A model generated the notes under the pieces. It searched no databases. It was given only the letters and a program-made list of their open reading frames with translations, and was not told the DNA's origin. Below, one piece after another: positions 8,696 through 22,694 of a stretch of 64,000 nt of DNA; the stretch's first letter is position 1; each line of letters starts with the position of its first letter. The translations under genes and the position numbers were made by a program. The stretch lies in NCBI RefSeq assembly GCF_047501465.1, contig NZ_JAZDRL010000001.1:1116001-1180000 (forward strand). The letters are read 5' to 3'. The DNA is from Pseudochelatococcus sp047501465. Its GTDB lineage: Bacteria > Pseudomonadota > Alphaproteobacteria > Rhizobiales > Beijerinckiaceae.

Positions 8696-10168
8696 TCAGA
8701 AACGGAAATAAATAAAGGGGTTATACGTACCGCTTGCCATTTGAGCTGCCGAAAACCACGCTATCAACATCAGTAGCGAAAACCTCACTAGCAGTGCAAG
8801 TCGGCCATCAGCACCAACAACCAACGTATCCAGACCCGGCTTCAACACACCGCGCGTCTGCCCGGCGCGGCAACGCCAATCGGCAGTGAGCCGCGTAAAG
8901 GTACCCATACTTGCTATCGTGCCGAAGGCAAGGCTGATTAAAACCAGAGGATCAACAAACTGCTCAAGGCTTGCATCATTAGTAACAGAATTCCTTCCCA
9001 CCATCGCCGAGAGATAGGTGAGTGCATCACTGACGGTATCAGCACGGAAAAACACCCACGCCACCATCACCACCAGCATTACATATACATAGCGCACAGG
9101 CGACGGTAAATGAGCGATGACCGCACCCAGACCAAGTCTTTCAAGCACCAGGAACAGCCCGTGGATCGCGCCCCAGACAACGAACGTCCAGTTTGCGCCA
9201 TGCCAGAAGCCGCATACCAGAAACACGATAATCAGGTTGAGCAATATGCGCCATTCCGCCACACGATTGCCACCTAGCGGAATGTAAAGATAATCGCGAA
9301 ACCAGTTTGAAAGCGATATATGCCACCGCCGCCAGAATTCCTGGATCGAGCGCGAGGTGTAAGGATAGTTGAAATTCTCGAGAAAATCGAACCCGAACAC
9401 GCGCGCAAGACCAATCGCCATATCGGAATAGGCCGAGAAGTCCAGATAGATCTGCAGTGTATAGCAAGCAATACCCAACCACGCGACAGAGGAAGAAAGC
9501 TGATCGGCAGATAGCGCAAAGATACTATCTGTAACCTCCCCTAATGGGTTGGCCAACAACATCTTCTTGCCAAAGCCGGCCACGAAACGCTCGGTACCAG
9601 ACACAACGAAATCAAACCGTGTGCGCCGCTCTGTCAGCTGCGTATGGATATCATGATAACGGATAATCGGTCCCGCCACGAGTTGCGGAAAGAATGAGAT
9701 ATAAAGCGCAAAATCCACCGGATTGCGCTGCGCTGCAGCCTCATGCCGATAAATATCAATCACATAAGACAACGCGTGGAACGTGAAAAACGAAATACCT
9801 AATGGCAAATGCGGCGCATCAAAAGCCACTGGTGTAAACCCGAGTGGAGCACTCAGTAAATTGAATTGCTCAACGAAAAATCCGGAATATTTGTAAAAGC
9901 CCAGCAGCCCGAGATTTACCACTACTGCGAGGGCTACAACAAGCTGCGCCGAACGACGCGCCGTAAATCTATCCAACAATAAGCCAAACACCCAGTTCAG
10001 CACGATGGAAGCAATCATTACCAAAAAGAAAAGACGTTCGCCCCAAGCATAAAAAACAATGCTGAATAACATCAGCACAAGATTCCTCAATCGCATAGAT
10101 GAGGAAAAATAAAACAGCAAACACACTGGTAGAAAGAGAAACAAAAAAATAGGAGAGGCAAATACCAT
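8696..10168 (-). CDS. MBOAT family O-acyltransferase, AlgI-like
   Basis: This 490-residue polytopic inner-membrane protein belongs to the membrane-bound O-acyltransferase family (AlgI/DltB/PatA). Signatures include LPLGISFFTFHALSYVID, QEFWRRWHISLSNWFRDYL and CGFWHGANWTF, whose His is the catalytic residue. It would carry acetyl groups across the membrane and hand them to the AlgJ-like protein encoded just downstream. The pair forms its own leftward operon. It starts near 10168, with the promoter presumably in 10170-10300. Confidence 0.9.
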   Translation of the reverse strand: MVFASPIFLFLFLPVCLLFYFSSSMRLRNLVLMLFSIVFYAWGERLFFLVMIASIVLNWVFGLLLDRFTARRSAQLVVALAVVVNLGLLGFYKYSGFFVEQFNLLSAPLGFTPVAFDAPHLPLGISFFTFHALSYVIDIYRHEAAAQRNPVDFALYISFFPQLVAGPIIRYHDIHTQLTERRTRFDFVVSGTERFVAGFGKKMLLANPLGEVTDSIFALSADQLSSSVAWLGIACYTLQIYLDFSAYSDMAIGLARVFGFDFLENFNYPYTSRSIQEFWRRWHISLSNWFRDYLYIPLGGNRVAEWRILLNLIIVFLVCGFWHGANWTFVVWGAIHGLFLVLERLGLGAVIAHLPSPVRYVYVMLVVMVAWVFFRADTVSDALTYLSAMVGRNSVTNDASLEQFVDPLVLISLAFGTIASMGTFTRLTADWRCRAGQTRGVLKPGLDTLVVGADGRLALLVRFSLLMLIAWFSAAQMASGTYNPFIYFRF

Positions 10169-10517
10169 GTCTTACCTGTTATTGTTCCGGTATTTATCAC
10201 TCCTCGGTAAGACCGCAGGAATCATAAAGGTGATTGTATCGCGAGCGTATAAATTATCGCGTCTCACTTTGCTATTTCGTAGGATCTATCAAAGATATTA
10301 AGCAAGGGGATCAAGGAGCCGGTTGTATCGCAACAGACGCGCCCCAGCAAGCGCCCATAAGCCAAAACTATGACTTCAACATGAGCTTTATAGCAGTATG
10401 TAATCAATTATTTTATCAAAGAAATATCTATTGATGTAGGAATTTTAGAGGATATGAAAAGCGTTTTTTATTTACTCGCTGCCGGCTGGATACTCTTCTT
10501 TATCCCCTTAAACAGAT
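10169..10517. other. Intergenic region between the MBOAT gene and the rRNA operon end
   Basis: No gene is supported. The stretch is AT-rich on its right side and should contain the promoter of the leftward O-acetylation operon. A 66-codon open frame at 10234-10434 lacks a clear ribosome-binding site and any recognisable family. Confidence 0.4.
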
Positions 10518-10540
10518 AAGCCGCCCTTTTGGGGCGGCTT
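10518..10540 (-). terminator. Terminator of the rRNA operon
   Basis: AAGCCGCCC and GGGCGGCTT flank a short TTTTG loop, giving a GC-rich hairpin. It lies 34 bases beyond the tRNA-fMet end in the direction of rRNA transcription, where an intrinsic terminator is expected. Confidence 0.7.
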
Positions 10541-10573
10541 TATGTTATCATATTGAATTATCGATTGAATTTT

Positions 10574-10650
<77 letters not shown>

Positions 10651-10720
10651 TTATTTTTTTTGTATTGGGTGATATTTATATTGTCATTTTTTGAGGGATT
10701 TTCTGAATGTTTTTTGCTGG

Positions 10721-10837
10721 CCCGGCAACGACCTACTCTCCCGGGTCTTGAGACACAGTACCATTGGCGCTGAGGAGTTTAACGGCCGAGTTCGAGATGG
10801 GATCGGGTTTGGGCTCCTCGCCAGGGCCACCGGGCCG
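10721..10837 (-). rRNA. rrf: 5S ribosomal RNA
   Basis: On the minus strand the molecule starts near CCGGCCCGGTGGCCCTGG and ends near CGTTGCCGGG, giving complementary ends and about 117 bases. The internal CCCATCTCGAACTCGGCCGT block is the conserved 5S loop region. It lies between 23S and tRNA-fMet. Confidence 0.93.
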
Positions 10838-10939
10838 GCAAAAAACATTTGGATGATCCTGTTTTTCAGGATCACGGCAAGCATATATTTGGTCTTTTGT
10901 CTGACGTTTTCTGTTTTGTTGTGTGGACATTGATCACAA

Positions 10940-13805
<2,866 letters not shown>

Positions 13806-14115
13806 TCATGATCAATATCCACATCATCTTTAGCTAAAAGCCAAAAATTCAGCAGAAAATGTCAGAAAGACCTTTATGCTTGCCGAATACACCTTCATCC
13901 AACTCTCTTTTAACGCTGCACTTGAACTCCACGATACGGCTAGCATCATGGAAGCACAACAAAGAGCATTCAGAAGAATGCATTCCCTCTTTACAATGAC
14001 AAAGAACCTCGCAAACTCTTGTTTCTCACGCTTTCGGAAAAACAAAGAACCGCAAAACTTCTTCTTTGACAACGAACACGCTACAGATCAACCCAAAACC
14101 TCAACACCAATGAAT
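13806..14115. other. Internal transcribed spacer between tRNA-Ala and 23S
   Basis: The spacer has no gene. It contains the 5' strand of the 23S processing stem (to 13813) and AT-rich sequence. Open frames crossing it on both strands run into tRNA-Ala and tRNA-Ile, so they are not coding. Confidence 0.7.
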
Positions 14116-14191
14116 TGGTGGAGCCAGACGGGATCGAACCGACGACCTCCTGAATGCAAATCAGGCGCTCTCCCAGCTGAGCTATGGCCCC
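14116..14191 (-). tRNA. tRNA-Ala (anticodon TGC)
   Basis: A 76-base cloverleaf on the minus strand starts GGGGCCATAGCTCAGCTGG and ends CTGGCTCCACCA. The anticodon stem-loop is CTGATTTGCAAATCAG with anticodon TGC. It lies in the 16S-23S spacer, as usual. Confidence 0.96.
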
Positions 14192-14253
14192 TAAAGGGAA
14201 ACGGAAGACCGCTCTACCCAGGGTAACACCATCTCACTTTAACAGTAAAACAG

Positions 14254-14330
<77 letters not shown>

Positions 14331-14501
14331 ATACCGGCGGTTAACACCACCAAGCAAACGCCCTGCATAGCGCGTGTTCATCACGAATGGAAGAGAAACG
14401 AAGACGGCGTCATCCCGCATATGAAGTCGTCCATATCTGAACGCTTCTTAGTGTTCCAAGTGTTTCGATAGTCACTTCATGATAAAGCAAGCTGAAGAAA
14501 C

Positions 14502-15990
<1,489 letters not shown>

Positions 15991-16364
15991 AAAGAGTAAA
16001 ATCCCGAACAGATCACTATAATAAATTGACGGTAAACTCAGGTCATTCCCATAAAGAAAATAACCGAGTAATCATCAAATCATAGGATCGTCGCTATCTC
16101 TATTCGTTTCAGCATCTCTGCCAAAACCGCAAGGACAACGCCGCCTACGATTCTCTTCCATTCTTCAATTGTCAAAGAGCTAATTCCAAATGAGCAACGC
16201 TCAATCCAGAACGCCTCTGTCGAGGCAAATTCAATGTCGCCAACCTAGACATCCAAACCAGAAAGTCAATCTAATATCGAAATACTAAACCAACTATCCA
16301 CAGACATCAGAGAAAACTAAGCCGCCGCCGCAGTCGTTGTCGGCTGCAGCGCCGGTGTGAATGT
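15991..16364 (-). other. rRNA operon leader
   Basis: About 370 bases separate the predicted transcription start from 16S. No gene is seen. The stretch should form the upstream half of the 16S processing stem and antitermination signals, which I could not place exactly. Confidence 0.5.
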
Positions 16365-16394
16365 TGTATAGGCTACTACTGTTAGAACTGTCAA
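16365..16394 (-). promoter_or_regulatory. Predicted rRNA operon promoter
   Basis: On the minus strand a perfect -35 TTGACA (16389-16394) is followed after 18 bases by TATACA (16365-16370), facing 16S. It is the best sigma-70-like match upstream of 16S. Start of transcription would be near 16358. Confidence 0.65.
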
Positions 16395-16711
16395 CGCCTA
16401 TGTGAATGTTTTTTGACATTTTTTGCGCCTCTTCATACGAAAGGGCGGCAAAATCGTTACTGAATATAGATTCCTCCTGTGCAAAAAATCTCGTCCTCTG
16501 CTAATTAAATGGGCAGCCGACACCAAAAGTCTCATTATAAAGTACCGATTCAGTGCTCTGAATCAGAATCGCAGCGTTGATCTGGGCGACTCTTGAGGGC
16601 ATGGTGCTTGCGACATACATATATGCGCGACATATGAGGGACGCGCAGCGACACATGCGCTTATATATAAGTGTGCGGATGGATGATTATGGCGGCAAGA
16701 GATAGGATAGC
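16395..16711. other. Intergenic region between the rRNA promoter and the M23 peptidase gene
   Basis: No gene is seen. The stretch near 16610-16675 has alternating AT/GC palindromes (ACATATATGCGCGACATATG, then GCGCTTATATATAAGTGTGC), which may be promoter or regulator sites for the rightward peptidase gene. Their function is unknown. Confidence 0.35.
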
Positions 16712-18772
16712 TTGATGCTTCAGCGGACACCGGTGGCCATTCGGGCCGATGTCGCGACGCGGCACCCTGCGATTCTTACTTATCGCCGCACCGGCGTAGA
16801 AGGATATGATGCGCCGCCACTTGATCCTAATGGAATCGCCATACTGAATCAGGATCGGCGACGGGTAAGCCTGCGATGGCTTATCGGTAGCGTATTAACC
16901 GCCCTTAGCGGAGCCGCTCTCATTGGTGGCGCCATTATTATATCGTTGCAGGGCGAAATAGTGCAGGTGCAACGGCCTCAGCGTGCCGTTACAGGTACGG
17001 ATAGTGGTTCTCAGGCCAGTGTACGTAAAAGTGACCGTCTTGTTCGCCGCGAATTGGCGGGTAGTGCTGCGCGACAAACTTTCAAAGCACCTATGTCGTT
17101 GCGGGCCGGAAATCGTGAGGTCATCAAAACCCGGGACTTTGTCCGCGTCAGTGCGCCGCTCTCGCTCACAGCCGGCACCTACGCACGCGCTATCCCACCC
17201 TTTAATCCGCTGAACCTGTTTGCTGACAGTGATAATGCCGCTGCTAACGCGCGCGATTCCATACCTGATGTCACAGATGCTGACGTTTCGGTCGTTAAGC
17301 ATGAACTGGCAGGAATGACCTTTTCTCCTGATGAAACTGCCCTCAATGATGAGGAAGCGCGTATGCAGGTCATCGCGGAAGAGCGCTCCACACGTGGGTT
17401 TGGTGGGCGCACGCCACTCCCCGATGCGGCACGCAATATGCTCTTCCAGTCGCTGCGTCAGAATCAGGCAATCTCTTCTTCCGTGCCAATGGCATATGCG
17501 AATCTCACCGAAATGCCATTCGGCGATATTGATGTGCGTGTCATTCCCGAAAACGTCACGCTGCTACCCAAGCAAACGCCCCAAACCACACAACAAGGTG
17601 AAGAGGGTGATCAGTTTGTAGCGCTTGAAGAGCATGTCGTGGGGCGCGCTGGCGATCTCGTGCTCAAACTGATTGTTGATGAGGGCACCTCACCCGGCGT
17701 TGCCCGCGCTATTCTCAATGCGCTGCAGCTTTATGATCATGACAAACTCAAAGACGGACAGAGCCTAGCGATTCTGCCAACAATTGTTTCTGCTGACACC
17801 GGCAATGCTGGCGCCAACCACCCAGAAAAGCAGGTGATAGGGCGCGTGATTTTGCGTGAGAACGAAACAATCCAGGCAATAGCAGCCATAACTGATGACG
17901 GACGCTATGTGCCCGTGTTTCTGCCACAAGAAGAGTTGATGAGCACAAGCGCTCATGATGATACCAACCAGCTGGAGCCAGAAAACGGACCCGGCACACA
18001 ACTTTATGAAAGCCTTCACGAAACAGCTGCCCGCTATGAGGTGCCTATTGAAATCGTACGCGAACTCATTCCGTTGTTTGCGTCAGATGTTGATCTGCAG
18101 CGACGGGTTGCAAGCGGCGAATCGCTAGAGCTGCTTTATACTAACGTTGAAGATAATGGCACACCGGAACTGCTCTATGCTGCGCTCACGGTGGAAGGGG
18201 AAACCAAGCGCCTGTATCGATTCCAGGCACCAACAAATGGCGAAATCAGCTTCTATGATCCTGATGGGCGCTCATTGCAAAAATTCCTGATCCGCAAACC
18301 AATCACCGAAGGGCGACTCACGTCTAGCTTTGGCATGCGCTACCATCCGATTATGCGCTACGCCAAGATGCACACGGGTATCGACTGGGCAAACCGGGTT
18401 GGTACACCCATTCTTGCAGCTGGTGATGGCGTTCTCGCAAAAGCTGGATGGCATGCAGGTTATGGAAAGCGTGTCGAAATTCAGCATGCCAACGGTTATG
18501 TCAGTACATACTCGCATATGTCGAATTTCGCGCGCGGTATAAAGGCTGGTGATAGGGTAAAGCAGGGACAGGTCATTGGCTATTTGGGCTCAACCGGCCT
18601 GTCCACGGGGCCGCATCTTCATTACGAAGTGATGGTGAATGGGCGTTTCGTGGATCCCATGAAAATCAAGCTGCCCCGCAGTAACGAACTGGATGGAGCA
18701 GATCTGGCAGAATTCGGCCACCAGCGTGACCAGGTGAAAGATCTGCTGGTGAAGGCCCAGATGCCTGGATAA
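16712..18772 (+). CDS. Membrane-anchored M23 family peptidase
   Basis: This 686-residue protein has one membrane segment at about residues 55-79 and a long variable periplasmic part. It has a C-terminal M23 (LytM/lysostaphin) domain from about residue 530. The zinc ligands are intact: His554 and Asp558 in HTGIDW, and His635/His637 in GPHLHYE. M23 peptidases cut cross-links in peptidoglycan, often during division or elongation. An adjacent ATG at 16715 is an equal start candidate. It stands alone between the rRNA promoter and purE, with a terminator after it. Confidence 0.85.
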   Translation: MMLQRTPVAIRADVATRHPAILTYRRTGVEGYDAPPLDPNGIAILNQDRRRVSLRWLIGSVLTALSGAALIGGAIIISLQGEIVQVQRPQRAVTGTDSGSQASVRKSDRLVRRELAGSAARQTFKAPMSLRAGNREVIKTRDFVRVSAPLSLTAGTYARAIPPFNPLNLFADSDNAAANARDSIPDVTDADVSVVKHELAGMTFSPDETALNDEEARMQVIAEERSTRGFGGRTPLPDAARNMLFQSLRQNQAISSSVPMAYANLTEMPFGDIDVRVIPENVTLLPKQTPQTTQQGEEGDQFVALEEHVVGRAGDLVLKLIVDEGTSPGVARAILNALQLYDHDKLKDGQSLAILPTIVSADTGNAGANHPEKQVIGRVILRENETIQAIAAITDDGRYVPVFLPQEELMSTSAHDDTNQLEPENGPGTQLYESLHETAARYEVPIEIVRELIPLFASDVDLQRRVASGESLELLYTNVEDNGTPELLYAALTVEGETKRLYRFQAPTNGEISFYDPDGRSLQKFLIRKPITEGRLTSSFGMRYHPIMRYAKMHTGIDWANRVGTPILAAGDGVLAKAGWHAGYGKRVEIQHANGYVSTYSHMSNFARGIKAGDRVKQGQVIGYLGSTGLSTGPHLHYEVMVNGRFVDPMKIKLPRSNELDGADLAEFGHQRDQVKDLLVKAQMPG

Positions 18773-18781
18773 TCAAAGAAA

Positions 18782-18811
18782 AGCCAACAGGGTGAAAGCG
18801 CCCTGCTGGCT
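18782..18811 (+). terminator. Hairpin after the M23 peptidase gene
   Basis: AGCCAACAGGG pairs with CCCTGCTGGCT around TGAAAGCG, ten bases after the stop. The T-run is poor, but position and stem strength fit a terminator. Confidence 0.6.
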
Positions 18812-18966
18812 CTGCATTCGAAAGCCTATTGTGCATACTTTCGAAGCGAATGTTTCCTGACGCTTCCCTTGCGTCGTGACTTCAATATGCTTATCTGAAA
18901 CGACTTTGCGCCGGTAATGCGCCGGATTGTAATCAGCGTATCTCAAACTGAACGGCGGTCATCGGT

Positions 18967-19527
18967 ATGAGCGACGGTAACAGCAACGATATTTCAGCGG
19001 TTCCGGCTGCTTCCGCAGCCCTGTCAGCGCAGGACGCAGTGAGGCCTCTGGTTGCAGTGATCATGGGTAGCCAGTCCGACTGGACGACCATGCACCACGC
19101 CACAGACACACTCGACGAGCTTGGTGTGCCTTACGAGGCACGCATTATTTCCGCCCATCGCACTCCCGAACGCCTTTATGAATTTGCACACGGGGCTCGA
19201 AACACGGGCTTTCAGGTGATTATTGCAGGTGCGGGCGGAGCTGCGCATCTACCTGGTATGACAGCAGCCATGACGAGCTTACCTGTCTTCGGTGTCCCCG
19301 TTGAAACCAAAGCGCTTGGCGGGCAAGATAGTCTGCTCTCAATTGTGCAAATGCCCGCTGGCATCCCTGTTGGCACCTTAGCGATCGGACGTGCGGGGGC
19401 GGTGAATGCTGCCCTGCTGGCTGCGGCGGTTTTGGGGCTGTCAGATTCCGAGCTGGCTGCGCGTCTTGAAGCGTGGCGGGCCGTACGTACAGCGGCTGTT
19501 GCTGATTTTCCCACGGATGAGGTTTGA
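18967..19527 (+). CDS. purE: N5-carboxyaminoimidazole ribonucleotide mutase PurE
   Basis: PurE rearranges N5-CAIR to CAIR in purine synthesis. The 186-residue protein has the class I motifs MGSQSDW, SAHRTPE and GAGGAAHLPGM, and a later GGQDSLLSIVQMPAG. Its N-terminus is about 25 residues longer than the minimal family form. The last four bases overlap the start of purK, so the two steps are translated in tandem. Confidence 0.96.
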   Translation: MSDGNSNDISAVPAASAALSAQDAVRPLVAVIMGSQSDWTTMHHATDTLDELGVPYEARIISAHRTPERLYEFAHGARNTGFQVIIAGAGGAAHLPGMTAAMTSLPVFGVPVETKALGGQDSLLSIVQMPAGIPVGTLAIGRAGAVNAALLAAAVLGLSDSELAARLEAWRAVRTAAVADFPTDEV

Positions 19528-20624
19528 GCATGCTTGCGCCCGGTTCCACCATTGGCATTCTGGGCGGCGGACAGCTTGGCCGCATGATAGCGCTCGCAGC
19601 TGCTGAAATCGGTATGAAGACGCATATATATGCGCCCGAAGCTGGGAGTCCCGCTTTTGAGGTTGCCCGCCATCACACCATCGCTGCCTATGATGATGAA
19701 GATGCATTGAAGCGCTTTGCGAGCGTGGTTGATGTGGTGACCTATGAATTTGAAAACATCCCGGCACAAACAGCGGCTCTCATAACGGGGCTTGTGCCCT
19801 TGCGGCCAGGTGAACGGGCGTTGGTAACATCGCAAGACCGACTCGCTGAGAAAAACTTTGTCGCTTCGCTCGGTATCCGCACAGCGCCATTCAGGGCCAT
19901 TGACAATCTCGCGGATCTTGAAGCCGCTCTGGAAGCGCTTGGTCGCCCGGCTGTGCTCAAGACACGGCGATTCGGGTATGACGGCAAAGGCCAGATAATC
20001 ATCGGCCCGCAAGATGATCCAGCGAGCGCTTTGGCGCAGCTCCAACATGCACCCGCGATTCTTGAGGGCTTTGTGCCATTCGTCCGAGAAGTGTCAGTGG
20101 TGGCTGCCCGCAGCGTCGATGGTGAGTTCCGCGCATATGATGTGTGTGAAAATAGCCATCGGAATCATATTCTTGATGTTACCCGCGTACCCGCAACCCT
20201 ATCTTCGGGAGCTGCAGCACAAGCATTGAATGCGACACAAGCCATTGCAGAAGCACTCGATCATGTCGGAGTTCTGGCAGTAGAACTGTTTGTTATCCAG
20301 ACTGATCCACATGCCGATAGCGACCAAGAATCAGTATTGGTCAATGAGATCGCCCCGCGTGTCCATAATTCCGGCCATTGGACAGCTGAAGGCGCGCAGA
20401 CATCGCAATTTTCCCAGCATGTGCGGGCTATTTGCGGGTGGCCCCTGGGATCGACAGCGCTTATGGGATCGCAGGTAACAATGACAAATCTGATCGGCAA
20501 CGACATCGATCAGTGGCCCCAAATCGCGGCAGAACCGGGTGCCCGTCTGCATCTCTATGGCAAAGACAAAGCGCGGCCCGGGCGCAAAATGGGCCATGTC
20601 ACGCGTGTGACACCCTGCGTATGA
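19524..20624 (+). CDS. purK: N5-carboxyaminoimidazole ribonucleotide synthase PurK
   Basis: PurK uses ATP and bicarbonate to make N5-CAIR from AIR, feeding PurE. The 366-residue ATP-grasp protein shows the N-terminal GILGGGQLGRM, the central VLKTRRFGYDGKGQ and the catalytic-site segment NEIAPRVHNSGHWT. The start ATG overlaps purE by four bases. The length is normal and all visible motifs are intact. Confidence 0.96.
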   Translation: MSMLAPGSTIGILGGGQLGRMIALAAAEIGMKTHIYAPEAGSPAFEVARHHTIAAYDDEDALKRFASVVDVVTYEFENIPAQTAALITGLVPLRPGERALVTSQDRLAEKNFVASLGIRTAPFRAIDNLADLEAALEALGRPAVLKTRRFGYDGKGQIIIGPQDDPASALAQLQHAPAILEGFVPFVREVSVVAARSVDGEFRAYDVCENSHRNHILDVTRVPATLSSGAAAQALNATQAIAEALDHVGVLAVELFVIQTDPHADSDQESVLVNEIAPRVHNSGHWTAEGAQTSQFSQHVRAICGWPLGSTALMGSQVTMTNLIGNDIDQWPQIAAEPGARLHLYGKDKARPGRKMGHVTRVTPCV

Positions 20625-20795
20625 ATCGCAGGAAGTGCGGATTGAATCGCATACTGCTGTGGACAAGCGGCAAATGATCTGATATCCGCAGTGATCTTCT
20701 ATTGGCGCATGCGTCAAAGATTTTGGTTATTGGCGCGCTCCTCGCGCCGGGGGTCTTGGCCCCTTTCATCTTTCAAGAATACGGGAAGACAAAGC

Positions 20796-21032
20796 GTGCA
20801 GGTTCTCGTTCGCGATAACAATGTCGATCAGGCACTCCGGGCCCTCAAGAAGAAGATGCAGCGTGAAGGCATCTTCCGTGAGATGAAGCTCCGTGGCCAT
20901 TACGAAAAGCCATCAGAGAAGAAGGCTCGCGAAAAGGCGGAAGCCGTTCGTCGCGCACGCAAGCTGCAGCGTAAGCGCCTGCAGCGTGAAGGCCTGCTGC
21001 CTTCCAAGCCACGCCCTGTTTCGCCACGTTGA
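20796..21032 (+). CDS. rpsU: 30S ribosomal protein S21
   Basis: S21 is a small basic protein of the 30S subunit that helps initiation. Starting at the GTG at 20796 gives 78 residues, MQVLVRDNNVDQALRALKKK onward, the alphaproteobacterial form with a basic Arg/Lys-rich tail. The open frame extends upstream to 20691, but homologs begin at MQVLV, so the GTG is chosen. A GGAAG sequence lies 9 bases upstream. It follows purK by 171 bases. Confidence 0.93.
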   Translation: MQVLVRDNNVDQALRALKKKMQREGIFREMKLRGHYEKPSEKKAREKAEAVRRARKLQRKRLQREGLLPSKPRPVSPR

Positions 21033-21040
21033 TGCGGTAG

Positions 21041-21060
21041 GCCTGTCCTCAAGGACGGGC
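21041..21060 (+). terminator. Short hairpin after rpsU
   Basis: GCCTGTCC pairs with GGACGGGC (one G:U) eight bases after the rpsU stop. There is no T-run, so it may be a weak terminator or an mRNA-stabilising end. Confidence 0.4.
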
Positions 21061-21264
21061 TCCGCTTCAGCTGCCGGACGCGTGCGTTTTGGTTGAAAAT
21101 TTAAAAGTGCAACAGCATCTGGGGTATAAGTGAGCAGTTATAACTGTTTCATAAGAATCTTGGATTGTTGTTATCATGATAGGCACCGCGTGAATTCAGC
21201 CCTTTCCCATGGAAAGGCAGCTGATTGTGCGGTGTTTTGCTGGCAATGACAGGGTGTTTCATTT

Positions 21265-22287
21265 TTGAATGACGCACACCAGCATGAAAATGCGAGCAGC
21301 AACAACGTGAGCAGAATGGCGCAAGACGTAACTAACCGATTCGCCCCTCAGCGACAGGCTAACCAGTCGCAGACAGTTGCTATGTTGCAGGCATCACTTG
21401 CCTTGCCCGGCCGGCATGATTCTGTTTTGGCCAGACAAATTCCTTTTCCCAGACGTGGCATATCTTTAGCGTTGACCTGCCTTCTGGCAGGCATGCTGAG
21501 CGCTTGCGTGACATCTGGAAGCGGCCCCACGCAGAATGTGGCGGTGGTTGATAAAACCAATCCCGATTCGCGCGTTAACATCGCCTCCCTGTCCAACGTT
21601 ATTAAACAAAATCCCCGCGATCCCGTCGCCTACAATACGCGTGGTGCGGCTCATGCACGCCAGGGACAATACGGGGAAGCTATCAGCGATTTTACCACCG
21701 CAATCACGCTGGATCCGCGCTATGCCGCAGCCTACACGAATCGCGCGCTGGCTTATCGCCAAACTGGCAAGAATGACGCTGCGTTAGGTGATTTCACCCA
21801 GGCTATTAATGCCGATAATACCTACGCTGCAGCTTATATTGGCCGGGCAAACGTTTTGCGGGCCAAGGGTGATTCGACTCAGGCGCTGGCTGATCTGTCC
21901 CGTGCAATAGAACTTGATCCCGAATCCGCAGAAGCTTTCCACGCCCGTGGCTTGGTATATCAACGCCTTAACCGGAATCCTGATGCCATCCGCGATTTCG
22001 ATGCCGCTATCGACCGCAATCCCTTTGTCGCTGCACCCTACACCGCGCGTGGGCAAAGCCTGCTGGAAGTTGCGCGCTACGATAAGGCTATAGAGGATTT
22101 TAACGCCTCGCTGAATGTCGACAATCGCAATGCTGATGCATGGGCGGGCCGAGGACTGGCGATGGAACGCCAGGGTAAAACCCGCGACGCTCTCGAATCA
22201 TATCAACGAGCACTGTCGATTGATGCCAATAACAAGATCGCCCGCGATGGCGTGTCCCGCCTGGGTGGCGGCGGACGACTGTTTTAA
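21265..22287 (+). CDS. TPR-repeat lipoprotein
   Basis: The protein has a lipoprotein signal with lipobox LSAC at residues 78-81 of the longest reading. About six tetratricopeptide repeats follow (for example DPVAYNTRGAAHARQGQYGE and AAAYTNRALAYRQTGKNDAA). TPR lipoproteins of this kind act as protein-interaction scaffolds at the envelope; Nlp-type roles are possible but not shown. The listed start is a TTG and leaves an unusually long pre-signal region. ATGs at 21316 or 21382 are more likely, the latter giving a normal signal peptide. Confidence 0.78.
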   Translation: MNDAHQHENASSNNVSRMAQDVTNRFAPQRQANQSQTVAMLQASLALPGRHDSVLARQIPFPRRGISLALTCLLAGMLSACVTSGSGPTQNVAVVDKTNPDSRVNIASLSNVIKQNPRDPVAYNTRGAAHARQGQYGEAISDFTTAITLDPRYAAAYTNRALAYRQTGKNDAALGDFTQAINADNTYAAAYIGRANVLRAKGDSTQALADLSRAIELDPESAEAFHARGLVYQRLNRNPDAIRDFDAAIDRNPFVAAPYTARGQSLLEVARYDKAIEDFNASLNVDNRNADAWAGRGLAMERQGKTRDALESYQRALSIDANNKIARDGVSRLGGGGRLF

Positions 22288-22694
22288 AATGCACTGAGGT
22301 CGCATCTGGCTGTATCGAAATCTATGATCGATGCAGCTGAGGGCGATGGATTTCTGGTCATGAAATTGCGGGCGCTTGCGCTATTTCTTGTCCGGCTGAT
22401 GAAAACGTTGAGCGACCAGATTACGCTCAGATTTAATATCGGTACGATGCCGATCTCACCTACTTGTTGCGCAGAAGGGCAAAGCCCCGCCAGCAAGTGC
22501 GCAAATAGCGCTGGTTATTCCGTTTGAAAAAGCAAAAACTGGCTCTGGAAAAGTCTACCCGAGGGATTGTCACAGCATTGTGATTCGCCACAATCGCTTA
22601 AGTGACGTTGCAGGTAAGGTTTCGGTAAGGATAACCCGTTAAAATTCTCCGATCGGATGCTTCGTAAGCATCAGCGCAAAGGTCAGGTGTGTGA
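22288..22694. other. Intergenic region between the TPR lipoprotein and L,D-transpeptidase genes
   Basis: I see no convincing gene. A 67-codon rightward frame at 22324-22527 has no recognisable family. The promoter of the next gene is presumably in the last 150 bases. Confidence 0.4.

Noticed and set aside
10234..10434. Rightward 66-codon frame upstream of the MBOAT gene
   Set aside because: It is in the expected promoter area and its translation has no domain or helix pattern.
22324..22527. Rightward 67-codon frame between the TPR and L,D-transpeptidase genes
   Set aside because: It has no clear Shine-Dalgarno sequence and no recognisable family.
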